From Rhodobacterales bacterium HTCC2255 (GTDB lineage Bacteria > Pseudomonadota > Alphaproteobacteria > Rhodobacterales > Rhodobacteraceae), in assembly GCA_000153745.1 (NCBI GenBank), contig DS022282.1, positions 901,395 to 965,394 of the forward strand: 64,000 nucleotides of DNA, read 5' to 3'. Below the pieces are notes generated by a model, which was not told the DNA's origin, searched no databases, and saw only the letters and a list, made by a program, of their open reading frames with translations. A program made the translations under genes and the position numbers. This document shows, piece after piece, positions 45,913 through 55,418 of this stretch (position 1 is its first letter; each line of letters begins with the position of its first letter).

Positions 45913-47862
45913 ATGTCACAAATTTCAATTACACTTCCTGATGGTAACGTTCGCAAATATGCAGCCGGTATTACAGGAATGGATATAGCTAAAGATATTT
46001 CAACTTCACTTGCTAAAAAAGCTATTAGCTGTTCAATAAACGGTAACCATTGTGATTTATCACAAGTAATAGAAAACGATGTTGAATTTGCAATATTTAC
46101 AATGCGGGATAATGATCAAGCATTAGAACTTATTCGCCATGATTGTGCGCATATTATGGCACGTGCAGTACAAGAAATTTGGCCTGACGTTCAAGTAACA
46201 ATTGGGCCAGTTATTGATAATGGGTGGTATTATGATTTTGATCGCAAAGAACCATTTACACCGGAAGATTTATCGATAATTGAAAAAAAAATGCGCGAAA
46301 TTATTAATTTAAAAGACCCAGTTCGAAGAGAAGTTTGGGATCGTGAACGAGCAATTAAACATTACACTGACACTAATGAACCTTATAAAGTAGAGCTCAT
46401 TAATAGTATTCCAGGCGATGAAGATTTATCTATGTATTGGCATGGGTACTGGCAAGATTTATGCCGTGGGCCACATTTAGTACATACTGCACAAGTTCCT
46501 GGTGATAGTTTTAAATTAATGTCAGTTGCAGGTGCTTATTGGCGAGGTGATAGTAACAATGCCATGCTACAAAGAATCTATGGCGTAGCCTTTCAAAATA
46601 AAAATGATCTTAAAGCACATTTAACAATGCTTGAAGAAGCCGCCTTACGTGATCATAGGAAATTAGGTCGTGAAATGGATTTGTTTCACATGCAAGAAGA
46701 AGCACCTGGACAAATATTTTGGCACCCGAATGGATGGAAAATTTATACTGCTTTACAGGACTATATGCGCCGGATGCAGGACAAAAATGGCTATGTTGAA
46801 GTCAATACTCCACAAGTAGTGGATCGTAAACTTTGGGAAGCCTCTGGCCATTGGGAAAAATATCAAGAAAACATGTTCATAGTTGAAGTAGATGAAGACC
46901 ATGCACGAGAAAAAGCTGTAAATGCACTCAAACCAATGAATTGTCCATGTCATGTGCAAATTTTTAACCAAGGCTTAAAATCTTACAGGGATCTTCCGCT
47001 GCGAATGGCAGAATTTGGATCTTGTAATAGATATGAACCATCTGGTGCATTGCATGGAATTATGCGTGTACGTGGTTTCACTCAAGACGATGGTCATATT
47101 TTCTGTAGTGAAGAGCAAATTGAGTCAGAGACAAAAATTTATATAGATTTTCTTTCAAATGTTTATAAAGATCTTGGCTTTAATGAATTCAAGGTTAAAT
47201 TTTCAGATCGACCAGAAAAACGCTCTGGATCTGATGAAGTGTGGGACAAAGCTGAAAAAGCATTGCTCTCTGCTACACGTGCTGCTGGAATTGAACCCGA
47301 ATTAAATATTGGTGAAGGTGCTTTCTATGGGCCAAAACTAGAGTTTGTCTTAACTGATGCTATTGGTCGTGATTGGCAATGTGGCACTCACCAAGTGGAT
47401 TTTGTTTTACCAGAGCGTCTAGATGCTTCTTATATAGGTAAAGATGGAGATAAGCACCGCCCTGTAATGTTACACCGAGCAACATTGGGTTCATTTGAGC
47501 GTTTTATAGGCATATTAATTGAAAGCCATGCAGGTAAATTACCATTTTGGCTTGCTCCAAGACAAGTTGTAGTTGCATCAATTGTGAGTGATGCAAATGA
47601 CTACGTATTAGAAAAAGTTGCAGCACTTAACACTGCAGGCATTAGGGCTGAAGCAGACATTCGCAACGAAAAAATAAATTATAAAGTTCGTGAGCATTCT
47701 TTAGGAAAAGTACCCGTTATTTTAGCAGTTGGAGCTCGGGAAGTTGAAGAAGATACAGTAACCGTTCGACGCTTGGGGCAAAAGCAAACTGAAGTTAATC
47801 AATTTAATGACATAATTGCAATTCTCAGTTCAGAATCAACACCACCTGATTTAAGAAAATAA
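45913..47862 (+). CDS. thrS: Threonyl-tRNA synthetase
   Basis: 649 residues: TGS domain (about 1-60), editing domain with [12 protein letters not shown] and the later CRGPHL zinc-site motif (about 60-225), class II catalytic core with [13 protein letters not shown] [13 protein letters not shown] (zinc Cys) and REFGS-like [15 protein letters not shown] (about 240-530), and C-terminal anticodon-binding domain. Charges tRNA-Thr. Standing alone, with a hairpin after the stop. Length and motifs are standard. Confidence 0.97.
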   Translation: MSQISITLPDGNVRKYAAGITGMDIAKDISTSLAKKAISCSINGNHCDLSQVIENDVEFAIFTMRDNDQALELIRHDCAHIMARAVQEIWPDVQVTIGPVIDNGWYYDFDRKEPFTPEDLSIIEKKMREIINLKDPVRREVWDRERAIKHYTDTNEPYKVELINSIPGDEDLSMYWHGYWQDLCRGPHLVHTAQVPGDSFKLMSVAGAYWRGDSNNAMLQRIYGVAFQNKNDLKAHLTMLEEAALRDHRKLGREMDLFHMQEEAPGQIFWHPNGWKIYTALQDYMRRMQDKNGYVEVNTPQVVDRKLWEASGHWEKYQENMFIVEVDEDHAREKAVNALKPMNCPCHVQIFNQGLKSYRDLPLRMAEFGSCNRYEPSGALHGIMRVRGFTQDDGHIFCSEEQIESETKIYIDFLSNVYKDLGFNEFKVKFSDRPEKRSGSDEVWDKAEKALLSATRAAGIEPELNIGEGAFYGPKLEFVLTDAIGRDWQCGTHQVDFVLPERLDASYIGKDGDKHRPVMLHRATLGSFERFIGILIESHAGKLPFWLAPRQVVVASIVSDANDYVLEKVAALNTAGIRAEADIRNEKINYKVREHSLGKVPVILAVGAREVEEDTVTVRRLGQKQTEVNQFNDIIAILSSESTPPDLRK

Positions 47863-47864
47863 AA

Positions 47865-47894
47865 TTTGCGCTCAATATATTTTTTGAGCGCAAA
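47865..47894. terminator. Hairpin terminator between thrS and the P5CR-like gene
   Basis: TTTGCGCTCAA and TTGAGCGCAAA form a perfect 11-bp stem with an 8-base loop. On the minus strand it is followed by TTTTATTTT, so it terminates the 48-52 kb operon; on the plus strand the tail is poorer. Confidence 0.75.
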
Positions 47895-47929
47895 CAGTTA
47901 AATGATATGAACATTTTTTGGAATATAGT

Positions 47930-48697
47930 TTATTCTGTTAAATTTAGTTTTAATCGTTCTCTAAAATCATTTAACCCAACAAGTAAGTTATTTGAAATGT
48001 CAGATTTTTCCATATGATTTCGAAGTGTTTGGTTTAACCCACCTGAAGTATTTAGAGCGTCTATAGCGCCATTTAAATCTATAGTATTGCTTTTGGAAAT
48101 ACTACGAAGGTATTCACCTAACATTTCTAAAATATAGGCCTCTGAACTATCTTTATCTTGGGTAAACTGAGATAACCATTTACTCGATATTTTTACTTGA
48201 GATAAAAAAACCGAAGACATGGCAGTTACAGCAAAATGCGCATTTAATCCTCTTTCAGAATTAACAACAAATATTCTATTATTTTTGCCTAACACTTCAG
48301 ACACTGTTAAACCTGTTGGGTAACATGGCAACGGACAATTGCCATTTGCAATGAAAGGTAAAGGTATTGTTATTTCTATATTGTTAGCTGGATTACAAAG
48401 AGTATTCAAATCAGCAACTGAAATATCCACCATTACAGATATTATTTTTTGATATTTTCTAAAATTCAACTTAGGCAAAACTTTTTTTGCAGTATTTTTC
48501 AGAAGACATAGAATAATAATATCAGACTTATCTATTAAATCCTGATTGTTCGTTATTTGGACGTCACTTAAAAGAGATAATTTAGCTGCATATTGTTTCC
48601 CACGATTAGACACGTAAATTTGATGTCCCTGATCCGTGATTCCATTAACCATCGCAGATGCGATTTCCCCTGTCCCAATAAAACCTATTGTCGCCAT
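47930..48697 (-). CDS. Pyrroline-5-carboxylate reductase-like NAD(P)-binding protein
   Basis: 255 residues. GFIGTGEIASAMVNG (about 4-18) is the nucleotide-binding motif, and the C-terminal part (NGAIDALNTSGGLNQTLRNH) corresponds to the dimer helix of the P5CR family. The active-site region (PLPFIANGNCPLPCYP) differs from housekeeping ProC. The start overlaps the preceding gene by one base, so it belongs to the demethylase operon. It may reduce a cyclic imine produced from an N-methylated or proline-type substrate; that is inference. Confidence 0.78.
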   Translation of the reverse strand: MATIGFIGTGEIASAMVNGITDQGHQIYVSNRGKQYAAKLSLLSDVQITNNQDLIDKSDIIILCLLKNTAKKVLPKLNFRKYQKIISVMVDISVADLNTLCNPANNIEITIPLPFIANGNCPLPCYPTGLTVSEVLGKNNRIFVVNSERGLNAHFAVTAMSSVFLSQVKISSKWLSQFTQDKDSSEAYILEMLGEYLRSISKSNTIDLNGAIDALNTSGGLNQTLRNHMEKSDISNNLLVGLNDFRERLKLNLTE

Positions 48698-51117
48698 TAT
48701 GCCCGCAACCTCATCCCTTGAGGATCAAACGGTGCTTCGGCCAATTGAATTGCAGGATGTGGTTTACCCAAAATGAAAACATCAAATTGCTTCCCCTCTC
48801 CAACATACTCAGATTTTATGAAGCACAAAGCTAAAGATTTTTTTACAGTATATCCGTAAGCCCCAGAAGTTACTCTGCCTACAGGTGTTCCATCATTTAG
48901 AAATATAGGCTCACCTCCACTTGCATCAGCAGTATACGCTTTTACCTCAAGTATAACTAATTTTTCGCGTGGTTTTTTATTCTGCAACATTTCAAAGGCT
49001 TCTTTTCCTAGGAATTCTGGCTTTCCCATCTTAATCAATCTATCAAGACCCACTTCCTGTGGCCAGTATTCAGGACTATATTCTCTACTCCAAGATCCAT
49101 ATCCTTTTTCAATTCGCAAACTACTTAAAGCGCGTGAACCAACTGGCTGAACGTTAAAATCTGATCCCATTTCAAATAATGCTTCATACAACTTTAATTG
49201 ACATTCCTCTTTTACATAAATTTCCCACCCTAGGTCTCCAGTAAAGGAGACTCTAATTGCAATAGCTTCTGAGCCGACAATAGATATAATTTTTGACTGC
49301 ATAAATTTCCAATTATTTGTACTAAAATCTTCTTGGCATAGCCTAGAAAGTAATTCTCGAGATTTTGGACCCGCTATATTAAAACCGCAATATTCAGACG
49401 TTTGACTTATAAAAGAAACTGTATCAGGCATATCAACAGAGTTAAAATATCTAAAATGATATCGTTCAGCCATTCCTGACCCAACCATCCAAAAGTGCTC
49501 ATCAGAAATTTTAGTTATAGTAAAATCTCCAGCTATTCCGCCTCTAATGCCTAATAATGGCGTTAAACAAGAAGAACCGATTTTATTTGGTACATTATTT
49601 GCTACGACCTTATTCAGCCAATCAGTTGAGCCTTTGCCCTTAATTTCATATTTTGCAAAATTTGAAATATCAATAATTCCAACACCTTTACGTAATGCAC
49701 GACATTCATTACCTACTGGCTCAAACCAATTTTGGCGATCAAATCCATAATCATCTTTAGCTTTTTGTCCCTTACCAGCAAACCATAAAGGATGCTCCCA
49801 ACCATAATTTAATCCAAATACTGCTCCTAAAGATTTCTGTTTTTCATAAACGGGGCGCATCTTTAAAGGGCGGCCCGCTTCACGTTCTTCATGTGGGAAA
49901 TGTATCTTAAAACGATTGGAATATTGGTCCCTAACTCTTGCTTTTGTAAATGCTTTATCTGCCCAAGAAGCATACCTCGCAACATCCCAAGGAAACATAT
50001 CGAATTCTGGTTCGCCATTTATTATCCATTGCGCTGTCATCAAGCCCAAGCCACCTGACTGGCTAAAGCCTGGAATAATCCCATTACAACAAAAATATCC
50101 TTTGAGTTCTGGAATTGGCCCGTATAATGCTGAACTATCTGGAGACCATATCATTGGACCATTAATAACACGCTTTATTCCAACACTAGCAGCTACAGGC
50201 ACCCTGTCCATTGCACGAATAATATTATCCATAATTCGATCAAGGTCATCAGCAAATAATTCATGACCAAATCCACTGGGCGTTTCTTTTTCAGCCCAAA
50301 ATTTCATATCTTTTTCATATGCACCAATTAGTAATCCGTTACCTTCTTGACGCATATAATATTCCCCATCGCGATCAGCTACAGAAGGTAATCTATATTT
50401 CATTTTTTCAATTTCAGGTATTGTATCAGTTACAAGATATTGATGTTCAGTAGGCTGTAATGGTAAATTAACACCAGCCATGGCAGCAACTTCCCTACCC
50501 CATAAACCCGCTACATTTATAACCCATTGCGTATTAATCGTTCCAGCTGGAGTAACCACATCCCATGTATCATTGCTTTTTCTGTTTGTTGCTATTACCG
50601 GAGTAAATCGATGAATTTCAGCACCCATTTTTCGCGCTCCTGTCGCGAAAGCTTGTGTTACTCCAGACGGATCAACATTACCACCATCAGGTTCAAACAT
50701 TACACACCGAATTCCTTCATAATTTACTAATGGGTTTTTTAGTTTTGCCTCATCAATAGAAATTTCATAGAATTTTGCATTAAAATATTTAGCTTTTGCT
50801 GCTTGTATTCGAAGCTGATGTTCTCTTTGTTCAGTTTGAGCTAAATATAATGATCCCGGTTGAAAAACGCCACATCCTTGCCCAGTTTCTATTTCTAAAT
50901 CTTTATATAATTGCATTGTATAATACTGTAATTTTGAAATATTATTATTATCATGTAGGCCATGAAGGTTTGCTGCAGCATGCCATGTAGATCCTGAAGT
51001 TAATTCATCACGCTCTAGCAAAACTACATCTTTCCAACCTAATTTGGTTAGATGGTAAAGTATTGAGCATCCAATTATTCCACCGCCAATTACAACTGCT
51101 TGCGCATGTGTTTTCAT
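48697..51117 (-). CDS. Dimethylglycine/sarcosine dehydrogenase-like FAD-GcvT protein
   Basis: 806 residues. N-terminal FAD oxidoreductase (about 1-430) with VVIGGGIIGCS and SGSTWHAAAN, where His46 matches the histidine that binds FAD covalently in dimethylglycine dehydrogenase. The C-terminal half (about 430-806) has FAO_M, GcvT and GcvT-C parts (FTGDLGWEIYV, SLRIEKGYGSWSREYSPEY). Such enzymes remove an N-methyl group and can transfer it to tetrahydrofolate as methylene-THF. The start overlaps the 76-residue gene by one base (TAATG). Substrates could be dimethylglycine, sarcosine or N-methylproline. Confidence 0.92.
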   Translation of the reverse strand: MKTHAQAVVIGGGIIGCSILYHLTKLGWKDVVLLERDELTSGSTWHAAANLHGLHDNNNISKLQYYTMQLYKDLEIETGQGCGVFQPGSLYLAQTEQREHQLRIQAAKAKYFNAKFYEISIDEAKLKNPLVNYEGIRCVMFEPDGGNVDPSGVTQAFATGARKMGAEIHRFTPVIATNRKSNDTWDVVTPAGTINTQWVINVAGLWGREVAAMAGVNLPLQPTEHQYLVTDTIPEIEKMKYRLPSVADRDGEYYMRQEGNGLLIGAYEKDMKFWAEKETPSGFGHELFADDLDRIMDNIIRAMDRVPVAASVGIKRVINGPMIWSPDSSALYGPIPELKGYFCCNGIIPGFSQSGGLGLMTAQWIINGEPEFDMFPWDVARYASWADKAFTKARVRDQYSNRFKIHFPHEEREAGRPLKMRPVYEKQKSLGAVFGLNYGWEHPLWFAGKGQKAKDDYGFDRQNWFEPVGNECRALRKGVGIIDISNFAKYEIKGKGSTDWLNKVVANNVPNKIGSSCLTPLLGIRGGIAGDFTITKISDEHFWMVGSGMAERYHFRYFNSVDMPDTVSFISQTSEYCGFNIAGPKSRELLSRLCQEDFSTNNWKFMQSKIISIVGSEAIAIRVSFTGDLGWEIYVKEECQLKLYEALFEMGSDFNVQPVGSRALSSLRIEKGYGSWSREYSPEYWPQEVGLDRLIKMGKPEFLGKEAFEMLQNKKPREKLVILEVKAYTADASGGEPIFLNDGTPVGRVTSGAYGYTVKKSLALCFIKSEYVGEGKQFDVFILGKPHPAIQLAEAPFDPQGMRLRA

Positions 51118-51347
51118 TATTCTTCTCTTCCATACGATATTAATATTTCACGAATTTCTTTTGCACGGCAATCACCAGATTCAAGTGCATAAACAAATGC
51201 TTGAGTTAGTAAAAAACATCCTGATTTAATTGCAGACTTTTTTAATTCTTCATTACCCAACATAAAATATATATCCACCAAGATATTAATATTTCCATTT
51301 TTATGAGCATTTAAAATTTTAGAATTTAATCTATCAAACCTTGTCAC
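51117..51347 (-). CDS. Small helical protein of unknown function in the demethylase operon
   Basis: 76 residues, helical, with no signal peptide or membrane segment. Residues about 22-60 (DIYFMLGNEELKKSAIKSG, then LTQAFVYALESGD) resemble a TPR-like pair. It is coupled to both neighbours: the Rieske stop is four bases away and its own stop overlaps the dehydrogenase start. I recognise no family. The position suggests an assembly or regulatory partner of one of the two enzymes. Confidence 0.7.
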   Translation of the reverse strand: MTRFDRLNSKILNAHKNGNINILVDIYFMLGNEELKKSAIKSGCFLLTQAFVYALESGDCRAKEIREILISYGREE

Positions 51348-51351
51348 AATT

Positions 51352-52497
51352 CTATAACTCTTTTCGTCCCAAGTTAATTTGTGTAGCTACCCATTCATGA
51401 AATAAATGTGTTGGCCCATCCATTGCGGGAGAAAACTTACCACCATCAAAAAATTTACCATTTCTGCCTTCTTGCATACCTTCAACTACAAAAATATCTT
51501 CTTTAAAAACATCTTCCCAGAAAAATTTATTTTTAATACGTAAATCTTTAAAGCGAGCTTTTGTAGCTTCAGCTGATGCATAATATATTGCTACATGTTC
51601 TCGGGTCTTATTCGTACTTATAGGCTCTAATATAATTGCATAGGTATGATCTCGATGAACTCCGAATAAAACATTTGGATAGAGCGATATATATTCAGAT
51701 GCTGTGTTCCATTTTTTTTTCAAGCCATCAAAATCAGGAAAAACTTCATTATCTTTTCCTTTTAACTGAGAATAAACGTAAGAACCTTGTCCAGAGTATT
51801 TTAAAGTGTTCTCTATATGGTAATGGTCTTCAAGTCGGGAGACTAGATTTAAACCTGGGTGTACCCATGGCAAGTGATAACTCTCACAATAATTTTCAAC
51901 TGCCAGTTTCCAATTACTTTTTACAGTTAGTTCAAAAGAACTATCTTCATTATGGTAAAGTGGTTTATCAAATTCTTGCCATTGGTTTATAATATCGCTG
52001 TGTACTTCTTCAAATGATGCTGCGTTATTTGATATGTTTACAAATACTACATCCATGAAAACATGACTTCGAATTTCAACAAGCCCCAACTCATTTCTTT
52101 TAATATCAGGATGTGTATTTTGTCCTGGACCACCTACATGAGGAGTTGAGCGCAATTGGCCATCTAGTCCGTAACACCATGAATGATAAGGGCAACGAAT
52201 TGTTCCACGTATATTTCTTCTTTCTGAGATTAAAACCATGCCTCGATGTCGGCACGTATTTTGATATACACGAACTTTTTTGTCATTATCACGCACAACT
52301 AATAATGGCATTCCAAGAAAGGTAATAGGATTAACATCACCTACTTTAGGAGTATCTTTAGCAAACCCTATTGCTGACCAATTTGAAAATAGGACACTTT
52401 CTTTTTCTTCCTGAAAAATCTTATCATCAATGTAATGTTCATTAGGTAAGCCTTTAGCTGTATTCAATGGCTCTATAACAGACGATAAATTTGACAT
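51352..52497 (-). CDS. Rieske non-haem iron oxygenase (betaine-demethylase type)
   Basis: 381 residues. Rieske [2Fe-2S] ligands are Cys82, His84, Cys102 and His105 (CRH-x16-CPYH pattern). The mononuclear iron site is ENYCESYHLPWVH, with His207 and His212. Such proteins remove a methyl group from glycine betaine (GbcA), proline betaine or carnitine. The neighbouring FAD-GcvT demethylase gene supports that role. No reductase partner gene (GbcB type) is next to it. A LysR regulator gene lies just upstream on the same strand. Confidence 0.9.
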   Translation of the reverse strand: MSNLSSVIEPLNTAKGLPNEHYIDDKIFQEEKESVLFSNWSAIGFAKDTPKVGDVNPITFLGMPLLVVRDNDKKVRVYQNTCRHRGMVLISERRNIRGTIRCPYHSWCYGLDGQLRSTPHVGGPGQNTHPDIKRNELGLVEIRSHVFMDVVFVNISNNAASFEEVHSDIINQWQEFDKPLYHNEDSSFELTVKSNWKLAVENYCESYHLPWVHPGLNLVSRLEDHYHIENTLKYSGQGSYVYSQLKGKDNEVFPDFDGLKKKWNTASEYISLYPNVLFGVHRDHTYAIILEPISTNKTREHVAIYYASAEATKARFKDLRIKNKFFWEDVFKEDIFVVEGMQEGRNGKFFDGGKFSPAMDGPTHLFHEWVATQINLGRKEL

Positions 52498-52570
52498 TTT
52501 AAACTCCTTAGATTCAAAGGATTATTTTCATAATCATTCGAACCAAACAACCGAGTTTTATTAGTTTATG

Positions 52571-52587
52571 AGTGAAATTATTTCACT
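52571..52587. promoter_or_regulatory. Perfect 17-base palindrome upstream of the Rieske operon
   Basis: AGTGAAAT and ATTTCACT flank a single central T. It overlaps the last codons of the LysR gene and lies about 75 bases before the Rieske ATG. It could be the LysR binding site or a short transcript-end hairpin. The rest of the 85-base gap has no clear promoter. Confidence 0.45.
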
Positions 52588-53467
52588 TGTTTTGCAATAA
52601 CAACCATTCACTAAATATTTTTGAATATTTTTTCTGGTTACCGCTGGAATGCACGAGATAAAATTTTCCAGGTGCAACAATTTCATACTTTGTTAATGGA
52701 ATCAAACTTCCGTTTTCAATTAAAGGACTCACTAAACGCCTCCACCCCAAAACAACACCCATTCCATCTTGAGCAAGCTGTAGTGCAATAGCATAATTGT
52801 TCACACGATGACGAACTGATAATTCGCCATTATAATTCAATGCTTGAAACCAGTTTTCCCAACTTGTCCAATTGGTTTCCTTTGCATCTAGATGAATTAA
52901 ATATGATTTAGAAAGTTGTTCTAATGAAGATATACCTTTTTCTTCAAATGTAGGACTGCATAAAGGTAGCAATGTATCTTCAAATAAAACATTGGACGCT
53001 TCATTTGGAGGTTTAGTTGAATATTCTACTATCATATCTAAGCTTAATGGCCTTCTGAATGGACGGTCTCTAACCTCTTGATTTATTTGAATATGCCCAT
53101 ATTCACGCCAAAACTGTGCAATTTTTTGAGATAACCACATAGATAAAACTGCAGTAGTTGAACCGATTGAAATATGTTGTGTATCATTTAGTTCACGTAA
53201 TTTTTTTACTGTTTGGCCCATTTCAGTTAGGGAGCTTGATACTACTTTATAGAGATCTTTTCCTTCTCGAGTTAAATCTACAGCCCTTGATTGCCTCAAA
53301 AACAATTTCATTTCCAATTCTAGCTCAAGGCTACGAATTTGGTGGCTAACTGCACCAGGAGTGACGTGTAATTCATCCGCTGCGTCTTTGAACGATTTAA
53401 GTCTTGCAGCTGATTCAAATGTTCCGATCATTTTCAATGACGGTAATCCATAATGATGTTTTACCAT
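52583..53467 (-). CDS. LysR-family regulator, GcvA-like
   Basis: 294 residues. The helix-turn-helix is at about 10-60 (FESAARLKSFKDAADELHVT, then PGAVSHQIRSLE), followed by the linker helix and an effector-binding domain (about 95-290). The PGAVSHQI form marks the GcvA-like subgroup, which often controls amine or glycine metabolism. It lies directly upstream of the Rieske-demethylase operon on the same strand and is its likely activator. It is divergent from the VOC gene at 53600, across 132 bases that contain an imperfect dyad (ATGCAATATGCAT). Confidence 0.9.
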   Translation of the reverse strand: MVKHHYGLPSLKMIGTFESAARLKSFKDAADELHVTPGAVSHQIRSLELELEMKLFLRQSRAVDLTREGKDLYKVVSSSLTEMGQTVKKLRELNDTQHISIGSTTAVLSMWLSQKIAQFWREYGHIQINQEVRDRPFRRPLSLDMIVEYSTKPPNEASNVLFEDTLLPLCSPTFEEKGISSLEQLSKSYLIHLDAKETNWTSWENWFQALNYNGELSVRHRVNNYAIALQLAQDGMGVVLGWRRLVSPLIENGSLIPLTKYEIVAPGKFYLVHSSGNQKKYSKIFSEWLLLQNK

Positions 53468-53599
53468 TATAATTTCCTTAGGTGAGTTTATCTAATGCAA
53501 TATGCATAATAAAATTCTCATAAGTAAATAATTAATTTTTCACTACAAATAAACTAAAACAGGCTTGGGGCAATTCATTTGACGTGCTAAGAGTAACAA

Positions 53600-54013
53600 A
53601 TGAAATCATTATTCCACATGGCATATCACGTGACCGACTTAAAGCATTCACGTGAATTTTATGGCAATTTATTAGGATGTACTGAAGGTAGATCAACAGA
53701 CACTTGGGTGGACTTTGATTTTTTTGGTCATCAAATCTCTCTTCATATTGGCAAACCTTTTGAAACAAAAAATACTGGAAAAGTAGGAAATCATATGGTC
53801 CCAATGCCTCATATCGGCATTATTCTATCATTAGATAATTGGTTGATTTTATCAGAACGTTTAATAAACGCAGACCTAGAATTTGAAATTCCACCTCAAA
53901 TTCGCTTTGAAGGTGAAGCTGGAGAACAACGCACTATGTTTTTTCGAGACCCATCGGGAAATCCTATTGAAATTAAAGGCTTTAAAGATTTTAAAGCAAT
54001 ATTTGAGGCCTAA
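53600..54013 (+). CDS. VOC-family (glyoxalase/dioxygenase-like) protein
   Basis: 137 residues, one VOC unit: FHMAYHVTDLKHSREFYGNLLG at the start (first metal-side His in FHMAYHV), then PHIGIILSLDNW, and a final MFFRDPSGNPIEIKGF with the Glu ligand. The family includes glyoxalases, extradiol dioxygenases and resistance proteins, so the reaction is open. Its stop is one base before the next gene's TTG start, suggesting a shared transcript with DUF952-pyrD. Confidence 0.85.
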   Translation: MKSLFHMAYHVTDLKHSREFYGNLLGCTEGRSTDTWVDFDFFGHQISLHIGKPFETKNTGKVGNHMVPMPHIGIILSLDNWLILSERLINADLEFEIPPQIRFEGEAGEQRTMFFRDPSGNPIEIKGFKDFKAIFEA

Positions 54014-54014
54014 A

Positions 54015-54353
54015 TTGATTATATATAAAATTTTAAGAGCAGACGAGTGGGCATACTTGAGGGATAATGGAAAATCAAAAGGTGCTCCTATTGATATAGA
54101 AGATGGGTACATACACTTTTCAACTGCTGAAACAATTGTGGAAACAGCGAATAAGTATTTTAAGAATGAAGATGACCTTATGCTATTAGCATTTAACGAC
54201 GCCGATTTTGGCAAAAATCTTATATATGAAAAATCACGAGGGAATCAATTATTCCCTCATTTATATGAAGAGTTAAATCTCGATGATGCATTATGGATAA
54301 AACCTTTACCATCAAAAGGAAATTCTCATGTATTTCCGAAAGATCTCCAATGA
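54015..54353 (+). CDS. DUF952 protein
   Basis: 112 residues from a TTG start at 54015; the conserved family opening (IIYKILRADEWAYL) begins at once after it. No ATG is available at this point, and the frame further upstream lies inside the VOC gene. GYIHFSTAETIVETANKYF (about 31-50) and the C-terminal FPHLYEEL fit the family. Its stop overlaps the pyrD ATG (ATGA), an arrangement common in alphaproteobacteria. The function is unknown. Confidence 0.8.
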   Translation: MIIYKILRADEWAYLRDNGKSKGAPIDIEDGYIHFSTAETIVETANKYFKNEDDLMLLAFNDADFGKNLIYEKSRGNQLFPHLYEELNLDDALWIKPLPSKGNSHVFPKDLQ

Positions 54354-55408
54354 AAATTGTAGAAAAATTAGGACTTAAATTACTTTATAAAACTGATCCA
54401 GAAAATGCTCATCATTTAGCAATTAAAGCATTAAAATACGGTTTAACACCCAAAGCTGGGGTTTATACGAGCAAACGCTTGAAACAAAATATAGCTGGTC
54501 TCGAACTCCCAAATCCAATTGGCTTAGCTGCTGGATTTGACAAAAATGCCGAGGTTATTGCACCTTTATTAAATACTGGCTTTGGGTTTATCGAAGTTGG
54601 TGCAGCCACTCCAGAGCCACAAAAGGGAAACAATAAACCTCGTCTTTTTAGATTGAATGAAGACCAAGGATCAATCAATAGATTTGGATTTAATAATGAA
54701 GGTATGCTAATTATTGCAGACCGGTTATCAAAACGCCCTAACAAAGGTATTGTGGGGTTGAATTTAGGGGCAAATAAAAATAGCTCACACCGAGCAATTG
54801 ATTTTGTAAAAGTTTTAGAAACTTGTGGTAATTTTATTGATTTTGCTACTGTAAACGTCTCATCACCCAACACTGAAAAACTTCGTGACTTGCAGGGCGA
54901 AAAAGCTCTTACAGCGTTACTTACTGGGGTCATAGAAACACGAAACCAACTAGGTCGGCAGATTCCAATTTTTTTAAAAATAGCACCTGATTTAACATCA
55001 GAAGAAATTTCTCAAATTGCTCAAGTGGCTCGACATACAAGAATTGATGCAATAATTGCTACAAATACTACACTGGATCGTACAAACTTAATGAGTAAAC
55101 ACCAAATTCAAACAGGCGGTTTATCAGGCAAACCATTATTTGAAAAATCAACACGAGTATTGGCAAAGTTAGCATATGAACTAGAGGGAAATATACCTAT
55201 TATTGGTGTTGGAGGAATAGACTCGGCTGAAGCTGCGTTTGAAAAAATTAGAGCTGGAGCCTCACTGGTACAGTTATACACAGCTTTGGTATTCCATGGG
55301 CTATCTCTTGGCCGAGACATAGCAAAAGGATTAGATAGTCTTTTAGAAAAAAATGGATATGATCATATTAGTCAGGCAGTGGGCTCAGGCATTCAAGATT
55401 ACCTTTAA
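54350..55408 (+). CDS. pyrD: Dihydroorotate dehydrogenase (quinone), class 2
   Basis: 352 residues from the ATG at 54350, which overlaps the DUF952 stop. Frames starting further upstream lie in that gene. LPNPIGLAAGFDKNAEVI (about 55-72), GFGFIEVGAATPEPQ, NRFGFNNEG, and TGGLSGKPL with IGVGGIDSAEAA (about 290) are the class 2 signatures, and the N-terminal extension is the helical membrane-associated part. It oxidises dihydroorotate to orotate with quinone in pyrimidine synthesis. It converges on the MATE gene. Confidence 0.95.
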   Translation: MKIVEKLGLKLLYKTDPENAHHLAIKALKYGLTPKAGVYTSKRLKQNIAGLELPNPIGLAAGFDKNAEVIAPLLNTGFGFIEVGAATPEPQKGNNKPRLFRLNEDQGSINRFGFNNEGMLIIADRLSKRPNKGIVGLNLGANKNSSHRAIDFVKVLETCGNFIDFATVNVSSPNTEKLRDLQGEKALTALLTGVIETRNQLGRQIPIFLKIAPDLTSEEISQIAQVARHTRIDAIIATNTTLDRTNLMSKHQIQTGGLSGKPLFEKSTRVLAKLAYELEGNIPIIGVGGIDSAEAAFEKIRAGASLVQLYTALVFHGLSLGRDIAKGLDSLLEKNGYDHISQAVGSGIQDYL

Positions 55409-55418
55409 AAAATTTATT

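Noticed and set aside
53883..54014. Upstream extension of the DUF952 frame inside the VOC gene
   Set aside because: It overlaps the VOC gene in another frame, and the family's conserved start lies at the TTG at 54015.
54293..54349. Upstream extension of pyrD
   Set aside because: It lies inside DUF952. The ATG at 54350 gives the usual ATGA coupling and the conserved N-terminus.
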